A DNA stretch of 64,000 nt, from positions 1,361,001 through 1,425,000 of the forward strand of contig JANTQA010000008.1 in assembly GCA_027625915.1 (NCBI GenBank). Direction: 5' to 3'. A program made the position numbers and the translations under genes. How positions within the stretch are numbered: the first letter of the stretch is position 1; every line of letters begins with the position of its first letter. The notes beneath the pieces are model-generated. The model had not been told where the DNA came from. It ran no database searches and saw only the letters and a program-made list of their open reading frames with translations. Source of the DNA: Anaeramoeba flamelloides. Taxonomy: Eukaryota; Metamonada; Anaeramoebidae. Shown here one piece after another: positions 23,062 to 36,500 of this stretch.

Positions 23062-23593
23062 AACTAAAATTCAAAATTTTCCACACAGCTAAAATATCCT
23101 AAGAATCACAATAATACAATTTCCCTCAAATTGGAGATAATTTTGATTTTTGTAAAATATGAAAATCATTTTTTCATCTTTTAGTTTTTTGTTTTCATTT
23201 CATTTTTTGAATTATGTAACTCATTTGGTTCGATCAATATTTTTTTCAACAATTGATATTAAGTTAAAGTTGAGTTGTTCCAAACAGAAGAACTCAAATA
23301 AAATTAATTGGTAGTATCTGACTATTTGATCGATCAATAATTCCTAATAGAATTTCAACAAATTTACTAATGTATTTTTTTGTTTTGCCATCTCCAAAAT
23401 TATTAACACACCCTTGATTTATTTGTATTGGTAATTATTTATTTATTGTTTTGTAAGTATTGTAATTTATAAACAAGTGTTAACAATTCAATTAGCGAAT
23501 GGTTCTAATTTAGTATTTCTTCGTGAATTGATTAAATAAGTTTTTTTTTTCACAAATCGAATTTTGTTGTGTTAAAAATTCTGAATTGGGGTT
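23062..23593 (+). mobile_element. MITE family B, copy 1 (Tc1/mariner-like, TA target)
   Basis: About 532 bp between TA sites. Left end AACTAAAATTCAAAATTTTC, right end reversed AACCCCAATTCAGAATTTTT. It is nearly identical to 29284-29814 and shares the central GATCGATCAA...TTTCAACAAATTTAC block with family A. No ORF. Confidence 0.8.
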
Positions 23594-24389
23594 TAGTTTT
23601 AATTGATTCTTCAGGTTTGCAGAGAACTTTCAAAAAAAAATTTAAATTGAAGAGTTTTTATTGCCCAATAACTCACCCAATCTTTTGATTATTTTTACTT
23701 TAATTCTTTTCAGAATCTGTTTTTTTTTAATCATGTGTATTTCTGAAAATTGTAACATGAAGTGAGAGTTTTCTGAAATTGAATTTTTTTTTTTCCATTT
23801 TTTCTTACTTTACGATTTAATGATTATGTACTTTCATCTGATATTTTTTAATCAAGGAAATAATTAGAATACAATAGAAAAATTACCTCAAAAAAATCAA
23901 AAATTTTGGTTTTAACATTATCTTGATAATACGGTCGAATTAATGAGAAAAAATTCATATTTCAAAAATGTATGATATCAACATAGAAATAGTTTGGGAC
24001 TAAATTAACCCAATACCCGATTAAAAAAAAAGAGAGAGAACTCGAACACAAATAACCCCAAAAAACTTGTGAACTAATTCAATTTAATCCAATAACTTTT
24101 AAATTATTTCTTAATACTACTTATTTTTATATTCCTAATTATTAATTTTGAAATTCTTATTTTTTATTTGTTTAATGATTTCTTCATTCTTTTTTTCTCT
24201 AGATTCTTAATATAATTTTATTTATGAAAACTAAATTGGAGTTAAAGACTTCAAATGACGAATGCTATTTACCTAATGGGTCTAGAAACTTGTTGAATTA
24301 GAAGACTTAAATTTTTTGACTTTCAAATTCTCTCATTAATCTGGTTATGTGTTTCTAATATTTGACTTTGAGCAATAAATCAAATAAAA

Positions 24390-24487
24390 AGATTTAATAA
24401 ACCATTTGAACCATACATCACAAATTCGTTTACACCTTAATTCTAGCATACTTAAATTAGAGACAAATCGAGGTTGAGGTTAATCCC
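24390..24487. mobile_element. MITE family D end, just upstream of the WD40-BTB gene
   Basis: The tail AAATCGAGGTTGAGGTTAATCCC, followed by TTAA, is the reverse of the family D left end at 41643 (GGGATTAGCCTCGCCC, then TAGATTTGTC). It ends 70 bp before the first ATG of the WD40-BTB gene and so lies in its promoter or leader region. Confidence 0.5.
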
Positions 24488-24556
24488 TTAAAATTGAATA
24501 TTTTGGCAGAATCTAATTATTTTTTCTTACTTCTTCTTATTTATTCTAATCAAGTA

Positions 24557-27500
24557 ATGAGCAAACCAAAAGAAATTGAGTTCAAAGAATTACTCCCATC
24601 CTTTTTTCGGAACAGCATCCGAACAATTACTTTTGATGAAGAGAACCTTTATGTGGGTGATTTTAATGGAAAAGTTTCGGTGGCGCCACTTTCTGTAAGT
24701 ATCTTTCCTTTGTGAAAAGAAAAAAATAAAAAAATTGTGTTGATGAAAACAAACAATCATCACAAAAAGAGAAAAGATCTTTATGTTTCTTATTTCATAA
24801 CTTTTTTAAAGATGTACTCAGCACTTTCTTTTTGAAATTGAAATATTATTTGTTTAAAATGTGCTTTTGGGTATTTTTGTAGCTTGTGTAAAAAAATTTT
24901 TACTTTTATCCAATTGTTTTCTGTTTTTGAATTCGGTACCCTTATCCACGGTGAAAAAACTCACTTCAAAAATAAAAGAGAAAATGGATCTTAAGTGATC
25001 TAAATTACTCGTTCCCAGAGTCTAAATAACTTGTTTCAAATAAAAGTCATCCTTTTTTTTCATCTTGTTCTAGTGCAACATCTAATTCCCAGCCCACTAG
25101 TTTATCTCAATTAAAATCAATTTTAAAAGTAAACTCCTTGATTTTTTCAGTAAATTTTTCTAATTTATGGGAGTTGTCATTTTTTGAAAATCAAATTTAA
25201 TCTTTTCAAGATCTAAAAAAAAATTTTTTTTGTAATGTGTGTTTTGACTTTATGAAATAGATGAGTTAACTTCATTTAAACAATTTATTGATTTGAATTT
25301 CTTTTAGAAATTCAAAATTTGCAGGTTTCTTATATAAAACGAAAAAAAGTAACTTATTATTGTGTTTAAGAATTAAGTTAATTCTTGAAAATGGGAAAAC
25401 AAATTTTTCTTTTTATATTGGAAAGTATTAATTTCGAAAGCAAATTTTTTATTTGGTTACTTTTTCTAATAATCAATATTTCAATTCAAATCTTAGCCAA
25501 TAAAACTAATTGTGGTATAGGTGATTCAATAAATGAATATTCGGTAGAAGCTTAACGACAATTTATCAATTAAATTGAGATCTATTAAACAAAAAAAAAT
25601 TTTTTCTTGAATGTTTTGAAAAAAGTTGTTTTCTGATTTTCAAAAAATGAAAAAAAATTGAAAAAGATTTTCAATTTTGAAAAAATTTTTTTAACAAATT
25701 GTTTGGTCTTATTCACAAGAATCCTTAGAACAATTCAAATCATTTTTGGCAACAAAAAATTAATTTTGAATTTTGAGGATAAAATTAACAATTCCCAAAT
25801 ATCTCCAAGAAAATTTTATTTTGAAAAATCGAATTTCATCTTAGAACAAAAACAAAATTTTTTAGTAAAATTTTAAAATGACTTTAAAACTTTAATTATT
25901 ATAACTACCATTCTTAAAAAAATACAATGATTTTTTAATCCTTTCAATATATCATTTTTTTGGTGAACTAAAAGTTTTATCTCAAAAAAGAAAAAAAATC
26001 TTTATATTACTATTATTGGTAACAAAGACTTGACATTGTCGAATAATGATCAAAATGACAATAAATGGGATAAAAACTGTTATAATATGAGAAATAAAAT
26101 GAATTTAAAAGTTTTCTTTTTCAGAAAAAATGGATTTAAAAAATTGATCTCACTAAACTAATTTTCTTTTATGGCTTTCTTAGTCGATCAGAATTTTTTG
26201 ATACTTGGCATATACAAAATTTGTAAGTAGAGAATACCACCAATAACATATTTTAAAATTTTGCCTTTTTGTTTTAGAAGGCTGATCCCTTATCTTATAA
26301 TTTTTTTGAAATCCGAGAGTTTTTTTGACGAAAATAAAATTTTATCAAAGATTTCATCTATTTTTTGAGATAAATTTTCTGATTTGATCCTTCATTTTAA
26401 GAATTTCTTTTTTAATTCATAGAACTTTAAGAAACAAATACCATATTTATTTAGGGTTTATTGTCGGTTTCTTTGATCATTTAATTTTATGCTTTCTAGA
26501 AAAAAAGAAACAGGGATTTTATTTTCATCACGAGTTTTCAGGCCTACATGTAGTTCTTTAAACAACAGTAGACTAACGCGAGACAATGGGTTCTGGAATA
26601 ACAATGGCTAACTAAAGTTAAATTGTATTTTTTTTTAGTTAGATTTATTGGAAATGAGAAAAATGAAATAATAATAAAATGTATAGGTTATTCCCATTTA
26701 ATCAAAAATATAATTATAGTTGTGAAAAAAATATTTGGCAAGATTTTTAATTGTGAGTATTAGGAAAATTGATTTGAAATTTCTTTTATTTAAAATCAAA
26801 TCCTTTTTTTAAATAACCAAATATTTTATGATCCTATGAATAAACCTACCTAAAGTTCAATAAAGTGGGGGTGTCTCTAGAATACTCAAGTAATTTCTTA
26901 ATATCACAAGTAGATCAACTTTTTTTGAAAAACAATGGAGTTTTATAGAGGTTTATTTAGTTTGGAAAATGATAATTTTTATTCTTGTTTTTTGGTTGAT
27001 TGAATACTGTTTTGAACAAGTGTAATTTAATTAATCATCATTCTAATAAGTGGGCGAGTTATAATTTTCAAAGTTTGAATCTTTAAAAAAAAGATTTGAT
27101 TTTAAATAAAAGAAATTACAAACCAATTTTCCTAATATTCACAATTAAAAATCTTGTCAGATATTTTTTTCAGGTCTGGTATTTTTTTACACTACATTAC
27201 AACAAATTTTTTTTTTCTGTAAAGCTATTAACAACACAATAGATTCGTCTGTTATTAAAGTATGTGGTAATTGGGGATAAATGATATTTGTGATGCATTT
27301 AGTTTCTGTGACTCTTAAAAAAAGCTTTTACAACATTTATTGATATAATAAATTCTTTCATTTTTTACCTATTATCACAATTAAAAATTTTCAAAATATT
27401 TTTTTTAATTCACTTTTCCTAAATCGACATATTGAAATCTAAATTATAATATTTCGTTATAAAAAAATAATCTCTTGAACTCTCCAAAAGTAACTTTATT

Positions 27501-30500
27501 TTCAATTTTTTCCATTTTAAAAATTAACTCAATAATTATCAACATAAAAACCTTGAAGATTGATTGTTTTATTTTCTTTTTCTCAAGAAACTAATGATAT
27601 TTTCAATTTATTTCCAGCATTATATGAAATAAATTATCAAAATAAAATCTTGGTTAATTATTTAAAATATTTTTAAAAAAATCAGGAATTTTTTAATTAC
27701 TAATCTGCATTTCTAGACAAATCTGACAAAGATATTTTTCAACTTTGGAAGTCTGAATATTGATGACTCAACCTTTAAATTTGTGGTGAAGTGCAGATAT
27801 TTTTCTGAAATTATTTGGAATTTTTTACTAATACAATGTTCATTTTTAATTGATAAGATCAACAAATAGTGCTAAACTCCTTTTCAAACAAAAGGGCACC
27901 CCTCTCAAATCATAATTACTATTGAAGTTAATTGTGAATAAGATAATTACTTATTGGCGATTTTCATTTTAATTATTCATTTTTTATTTTTTTATATATG
28001 GATATTGAACAGTTGGAAAATGAAAAAAAAAAAAAAAGATAAGAAGAAACCAATTTGGAAATAATCTACCAGTATATAAAAATGGAAACAATTTAAGTCT
28101 GATTTTGAATGAGCTAGATATAGGAATTTTGAAAGACCATTATTGGATTGATATATGGAACAAAGAAAAAAGAAAATATTAAAAAAAAGTTCAAAATGAT
28201 TTTTAATTGTCAACCTTAATAAACTATTTTTGAGTCAAAGAAGCCCAGTTGTAATGGGCCAAATACATGTGTTTCAAGGATTTGCATGAATATAAGAAGA
28301 AAAAATTTATTTTGGAAATTTTTAAAATTGAAATCATTTTTTCACATTTTTGTTTTTTTTTTTCGATTTTTTTTTAAAAACATCATTCATTTGTCAAAAA
28401 AGTTTTTTATTACAAGATCAATAGCCACTTGGTAAAAACGTGTTATTTTAATGTTATTGATAAAAAGTAAAAATGATTGTTGAGAAATCATATTGATTTC
28501 TATTGGAATTTTATTCAATCTTTGATCCTGATATTTGTTTAATAAATGTGAAAAATTTTCACTTCATTTTCATTTCCTTTTTTAAATAGAGACCACAAAT
28601 TCCAATACACTTCGTTTTAGGGACTTGGTTTCTAAAAGAAAAGTATGGAAAATGAAGTGAAAATTGTTTGCCAAATATTATTTAAATACCAGTAGAAGAT
28701 CAAAATGAACATCGTTGTTTTTCTCAATGAGGCTCTAGGAATTTGAGTTTTTCAATTTTTAAGAAAATCCATTGTTTTAATTAGTTTTATTTCAGACGGA
28801 CATCAACAATTCTTTGATGTGTATTATTCTGTTTATTTCTTATTTGTTCTTCAAAGATCAATTATATAAAATAATTGATAATTGAAAAAAATGTTTTTTT
28901 TTGGATTCACCTTTACCGAAACAAAGTTTAGAATACTGAAAACCAAAAGTGTAACCAATTAAAAGAAGAAACAAATTAACTTCAAAAAATAATTCATTGT
29001 ATTGTTATCAAGCAAATAAACAAAAACAATTTAGGATTTCTTTTATATTGGAATCAGAGAGAGTGGTTTTCTTGATTTGGAGATCTCCAAAAAATAGTCA
29101 ATTTTTTCAATAAATTTTTAATAAGTGATCAATCAAAGAAAAGTCCTTATGAAAGGATAGCAAACTTTTTTTCAGTCAAAGTGGAATCCAAAAAAAAACA
29201 TTTTTTTCAAATATCAATTATTTTTTATATTGACCTTTGAAGAACAAATATAAAATTAGTAGAATAATACACATTCGAAAATAAACTAAAATTCAAAATT
29301 TTCGACACAGCTAAAACGTTACAAACAATCACAATAATACAATTTCATTCAAATTGGAGATAATTTTGATTTTTGTAAAATCTGAAAATCATTTTTTTAT
29401 CTTTTCGTTTTTGTTTTCATTTCATTGTTTGAATTACGTAATTTGTTTCGTTTGATCAAAAATTTTTTTCAACCATTGATATTAAGTTAAAGTTGAGTTG
29501 TTCCAAATAGAAGAACTCAAATAAAATTAGTTGGTAGTATCTAACATTTGATCGATCAATATTCCTAATAGAATTTCAACAAATTTACTAATGTATTTTT
29601 TTGTTTTGCTCTCTCCAAAATTTTTAACACACCCATGATTTATTTGTATTGATAATTATTTATTTTTTGTTTTGTGAGTATTGTAATTTATAAACAAGTG
29701 TTAACATTTCAATTAGTGAATGGTTCTAATTTGGTATTTCTTCTTGAATTGATTAAATAAGTTTTTTTTTTCACAAATCGAATTTTGGTGTGTTAAAAAT
29801 TTTGAATTGGGGTTTAGTTGATATTCATATGAAATAAAACTAATTAAAACAATGAATTTTCTTAAAAATTGAAAATTCTTAGGTACTACATCATTGAGAA
29901 AAACAACAAGGTTTATTTTGATCTTCAATTAAAGATCAAAGATAATTCCAATAGAAATCCATATCATTTTTCTATAATCATTTTCACCCATTGTTTCAAT
30001 AACATCAAAATAACAGACCTTTTTTACCTAATAACTATAGATCTTGAAATAAAAAAAAAATTGAAAAAACAATTCGGTTTTAAAAAAAAAAAAAAAAAGC
30101 AAAAATGTGAAAAAATGATTTCAATTTTAAAATTTCAAAAAATTAAATTTTTTCTTCTAATATCCAACTAATTCCTTTAAACAAGAGTTATTCATCTATT
30201 ACAATTATACTCCTTTAGCTGGAAAATAATTTTTTATAAAAATTGTTATTGTATTTGAATCTTCCATTTTGCATATATAGTAGGGAAAAAAATACCGGAC
30301 ATGAAAAAAATCTCGGACAAGATTTTTAATTGTGAGTATTAGTAAAATTTTTGTCTAATTTCAATCAAATCCTTATTATAAATAACCAATTTTTTTATGA
30401 GATTAGTAATAAACCTACCTAAATTTCATCAAAGTAAGGTGTCTCTAGAATACCCAAGTAATTTTTTGATAGCCATATGTTGATCAACTTTTTTTGAAAA

Positions 30501-33500
30501 ACAATCGAGTTTTATTGAGGTTTACTAGAGTTTGGAAAAAGATAATTTTTCTTATTGTTTTTTGATTGATTGAATGGTGTTTTGAACAAGTGTGATTTTA
30601 TCGATCATCATTCTAATAAGTGGGGGAGTTATAATTTAAAAAGTTCGATTCTTAAAAAAAGGAATTTGATTGTAAATAAATGAAATTACACAATAATTTT
30701 ACTAATATTCACAATTAAAAATCTTGTCCGGGATTTTTTTCATGTCCGGTATTTTTTTTACTGCTCTAATCATCGATTTTTTCTTTTCTTAATTGATCTT
30801 ACTTTTCATTTTTATTGTTACGTATTAATGGTTCCCAATTAAAAATCGTGTTGAACTTTTTTTCCTGTTTTACGGGTTTTTTTTTTGGATTGTAACATAC
30901 CTTTTTGAAATTTTTAGAGTAAAAGTAATCGAATAATACCATTCCTCCATAATATAAAGCACTTCAAAAAAATTTATGTTCACGAACTTTAAAAATTCTG
31001 TAAATTGAGTTTCTCGTCAGGATATAAAACTTTATATATTTGATTTTATTTTTAACATTTGGGATTTTTATAAATTTTCATGGGAATAATTGAGTTTTTG
31101 AGTAAAATTTCAGATTTTCGAAATAATTTATTTGCTTGCCAATATACTGTAATGGTTATAAACGATGTGAAATTCTGGATATTTTGAGACCAATAGTATA
31201 TTCTTTATGTTTCCATATCGGCGATTGTCGATTTTCAAAATTTAGGCATGTTTGAATTCTACTGTGAGAGTGTGTAAAAATTTGATAAATCCTAGAGATG
31301 TATGGATCTGTAAATTTTTCGATCTTTCTATGAGAAAAATTATTGGTTGTGTTTTTTTTTATTTTTTTATTGAGGGGTGTAAATTACACTCTACGTATCC
31401 TTTTACTTAAATTCCTTTTCAGGGACTTAAGCGTAAAATCATAGATTTCACATTATTAATTAATGGAAATAATTTCAAACTGTCATATTTTAAAATTATT
31501 ACATTAAAATTCAATTTTTTTAATTTATTTAAAAATATCAATCTACCCTTTGAATAGGAAGGAATAAAATTATTGGTTGTTAAATAATAGTGAATTTTCA
31601 GATTTCAAAAATCAAAAAAAAAAAAAACCAAAATTGATCAAAATAATTGATGATTATCAATAAACCCGATGAGTGTAAAAAGAATTTATTAAAATGATTT
31701 TTGTGAAATTCATATTAACAGAGATCGCGTAGTAAGCACAAATTTTAAGATTTTTATATAAAAGACATTAACATGGCTGATCTATCTAGCAAAAAAAAAA
31801 AAAAAATTTCAAAAAAATAATTATTTTTTTATTAAATAAACGTCCAACTAAGGTGTGAAAAAACCTAATATTTTACGTATCTGTAATTTTTTTAAAGGAA
31901 TATAGAACAAACCACAGATTCCTACATCTCGGGTATTTATCAAATTTTTACACACTCTCACAGTAGAATTCAAGCATGCCAAAATTTTGAAAATCAGAGA
32001 TGGATAATCTTGGGCACATAAGGTATCTACTGAAGAATTTCTTAGACTATTGTAACAATATACCCCGTGACAATTACTTAAAGATACTATTGGTTGTTCG
32101 AAGATGTTTTTTTTTTATTTTTGGTTATGATAATTATTTTTAAAAACAAATCTCTTGTTGGTACAATGTTTTCCTTTTTAATAAAAATAAAATTACTGTT
32201 GGTAAAAAATTATTTCAAAATTTTTACTCATGAAACATTAGCAATAGTACAGATCAATTATTTTTTTTCAGATATTAAAACTTTAAATTGGCATCCTTAT
32301 ATATTCAATAATAAAAATTTAAAAGGATATTTCTATCAACAGCATCAAATCAATGAAACTTCACTCAGGCCGGATTTTCGAAGTACGGTTAAAAGATGGT
32401 CTCATTATCTCGTGCTCAAGTGATAAAAGTGTTCATGTAACAGATTTTAAAACACTAACAAAACAAAAGAACTTTTTAGGAGCAATGGATTATGTGTATC
32501 AAACAGCTGATTACAAAAATAGACTTTATGCCTTTTCAGATACTTGTGAGGTTTTATGTTGGGATTATAACACAACAAAATTAATTAAACGAATTAAAAT
32601 CACACACAAGAGTTTTTCAGGGTGTATAGGAGATGGAAAGATATTTGCTGGTGGAAGCAAGGGGGTCGTTTCTGTTATTGATCCAGAAATAAATGAAGAA
32701 ATCAAAGTTTATAATGCACACAGTAGCAGTATTAATGATATAGTATATCGGGATGGGTTGGTTTATACTGCGGGTTCGGATGGTGATTCAAAAATAAAAG
32801 CTTGGAACACAACTGTAAGATCTATTTGTTTCAATTAATTAATTTACAATTATAATTATTTTTCAAAATTTTTTATTAGATAAACTAAAATTCAAAGTTT
32901 TCGCTAGTTAAAACAGGTAAAAGAACCTCAATACAACAATTTCCTGAAATTTTGAAATAATTTTGATTTTTCAAATAAACTATTTTTCAATAATATTGTC
33001 TCACTTTATAATGCTATTGGGGGTTGTTTTGGAGGGTTTTGTCTCATATATTTTAATCAAAATTAATTTTTCAAATTTTTGTATTACGATCATTTTTTCT
33101 AATTTCGGATCAAAATTTTGCTTTTTCAAATTATTCTTTTTCTTTTTGTTTTTCTTTTACTTTTTCTTTTTTTTGTGAAAAATTTTTTATAAGATCCTCA
33201 AGTTTGAAAAAACATTGAACTTCGAAAAGACAAACAATCATTTAGAGAATTGAGACTATGAAATGTCTTTTTAAATCAATTTAATTATTATCAAAAAATC
33301 TTTTTGTTAAACTTTTTTTCAGTGAAAAATCAGTAATAAAAAATCCTTAATACTTATTTCAAAAATTTTTAACTCACTTTATTTTAGGTTTTTGATTTTA
33401 TTTTTTTTAATTTTTGAAAGTATCAGACTTTTATATGTCTATAATTAATAAAAAGTGAATTATTAATCAGATTTAATTATTAGTTGTTCTTGAGGACTGG

Positions 33501-36500
33501 AGAATATACTTTTTTTTTCAATTTATTTTTTTTTGACAACGGTAATTCATTTACATTTTTTTTTTTATCATAAAATCTATAGAAACTTGGTAAAAATGTT
33601 TTCTTCTAATATTATTGAAACAGTGAAAATTATTGTAGAAGAATCATATAGATTTATCTTGGAATTTTCATTGATCTTTAATTCAAGATCAAAATGAACA
33701 TTTATTGTTTTTCTCAATGAAGTAACTAAGAATAGTAATTTTTCAATTTTTAAGAAAAAATATATAGATTTATTAGATTTTTTTCATACTGATATCAACT
33801 ATCCTTTGATGTGTATTATTCTACTTATTTTTTTATTTATTCTTCAAATAGTCAATTATAAATAATAATTGATATTAGGAATTTTTTTTTGTTCCCTTTG
33901 AAAGATATAAAGTTTATCTAAGGTATTTCCAAAAAAGTGGATAATTTTTTTTTAGATTTCATAAAAATACTCTTTGTTAATCGGGGTTTTCGTTAATTGT
34001 AATACGAAACTAAGCGAAATATTAATATCAATTGAATCAATGACTAAAGTATTTATTTCAAAATCTTTTCATAAAAATATTTCCCAAAAAAATGATAAAA
34101 AATAGCTATTTTTTTGGTGAAAACAATGTACGAACAATTATAGATTTACAACTTTTAAAAAGAAAAAAGTTCAACAAGATGATTTCAGTAGTAATCAATA
34201 TAAAATAAACCACATTCCAAAAATTTGGACACACCCAAAAACAAAAATAGGAAAAAAAAAAAACTCAATTTATTATATTTTTCAAAACGTCATATAAAGC
34301 TACATGTAAGTTACCCAGTATTGATGTTTTTATAAGTAATCATTTTCGTCCAAATCAAGGAAAAAAATTTAAAACGAAAAAAATAAAATGGGTGTGTCCA
34401 AAATGATGAAACAAGCTGAACAACAAATGTATTGGTAAATTTGTTGAAATTTCACCAACAATTGTTGATCGATCAAATGATAAGATATAATCTACCAATT
34501 GTATGTGATTTTCCAATTTAACAAACTCAACAGTAATCTTTTATCAACCATGTAAAAAAAAATTCCAGATCTAAGGAAACAGATTAGGTAACTTGCAAAA
34601 AAAGGTAATGAAAACAAAACAAAAAAGACAAAAAATGAAAAAAAAAGCTAAGTAAAATCAAAATTATTGCCAAATTGAATGCAAAGTGTAATATTGCTAT
34701 TTTTTTTCAACTGTTTAAACTGTGTGCAAATTTTTGGAATTTTGTTTATATATATAAACTCTGTTTCAGTCAAAGGGGAATCCAAAAAAAAACATTTTTT
34801 TCAATTATCAATTATTTTATATAATTGATCTTTGAAGAACAAATAAGAAATAAACAGAATAATACACATCAAAGAATTGTTGATATATGTCTGAAAGAAA
34901 ACTAATTAATCCATAAATTTTCCTGAAAATTTCAAAACTCAAAATTCTAGAGCCTCACTGAGAAAAACAAGAATGTTCTTTTTGATCTTCTACTGGTATT
35001 TGAATAATAAATAAGAAACAATTTTCACTTCATTTTCCATACTTTTCTTTTACAAATCAAGACCCCAAACCAAGTGTATTGGTATTTGTGGTCTCTATTT
35101 GAAAAATGAAATGAAAATGAAGTGAAAATTTTCACATTTATTAAACAAATATCAGGATCAAAGATCGAATAGAATTCCAATAGAAATCAATATGATTTCT
35201 CAACAATCATTTCCATGGTTTCAATAACCTTAAAATAACACATTTTTACCAAGTGACTATTGATCTTGTAATAATAAAAATTTTTGTAACTGAATTACGT
35301 TTTAAAAAAAAAAAAGTAAAATTGTGCAAAAATGTAAAAAAATGATTTCAATTTTGAAAATTTCCAAAATAAAATTTTTCATCTAATATCTATGCAAATC
35401 CTTTAAACACATGTATTTAACCCATTACAAATGGGCTTCTTTGACTGAAAAATAGTTTATTTATTTATATATATAGAGAGAGAGAGATAATTTGATTTTT
35501 ATCTCATTAAATTTTCTTCTAATTCATGTACTTGTGAAGTTATCGTCTAGGATACAAGTAAAATGGTGTTTATTTATTGATTTATAAGTATATATAATTT
35601 GATTTAATTACAAATACTTTCATTTACTTTAAAACACGAAGATAAATATGAAAAAAATTACAAATTAAAAATAAAATGGCAAAGAAAAAAATTATCAAAT
35701 AAATTCTATTTTTTTTTTCTTCTTAAATTATTAAACTTTATTAAATGTAAATATGTGGAATTAATAAAAATAAATAAAAAAAAAAAAAGGACTATAAACT
35801 TTTTAGAACGTATAGCGGTAAAAAAAATGGAATTGTTGTCATAAGAGTGAAATGGAATTATATTATTGCTGGGGGGGATGACAACAAAATAACAATATTT
35901 GATCTTGAAACAACCAAAATATTATATGTTGTTAATTTAGCTGGGAGATGTTGGGGCTTGGATCTAAATGAAAAAATGATTTATGCTGGAAGTGGGTCCG
36001 ATTTGGTTATTGTGAGCATTGAAAATAAATTAGAAACCTTTTCGGATAATAATCTTTACCAGTTTTTCTTGGATCAAAAATTTAGTGATTTCAAAATATC
36101 AAATTACCCTGTTCATAAATTCTTCATAAAGCTGAGGTGTGGAAAGGAACCAGAAGAGGTTAAAATAATATTAGAAAATAATTTTAAGAAAGAAGAAAGT
36201 TACAAATTTTTAGAATGGGTTTATGGCAAAACAATTTATATTTCAGAAATTGTTCAAAAAATTGCAAATAAAATAGGGATCCAAGATGAAGATTTGAAAA
36301 AAAAAGAATTGAAAAACGATTTAATCAATGCATATGCTGATGAAGATTCCAAAGATTTTTTTTTAGTTGTCAAGGATCCTGAAGATGAAGATGAAGATGA
36401 AGATGCATATGAAGAAATACCTATTCATAAATATATTTTGTTAGCCAGGTGTGGATTATTTCGTGATTTTTTTGCAAATATAACAGAAGAGACTAACAAG

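Noticed and set aside
25658-25876. 72-codon plus frame in intron 1
   Set aside because: Lies wholly inside family C element copy 2 and is not conserved as a frame in the other two copies.
29869-30171. 100-codon plus frame in intron 1
   Set aside because: Part of family F copy 4; the other F copies do not keep it open.
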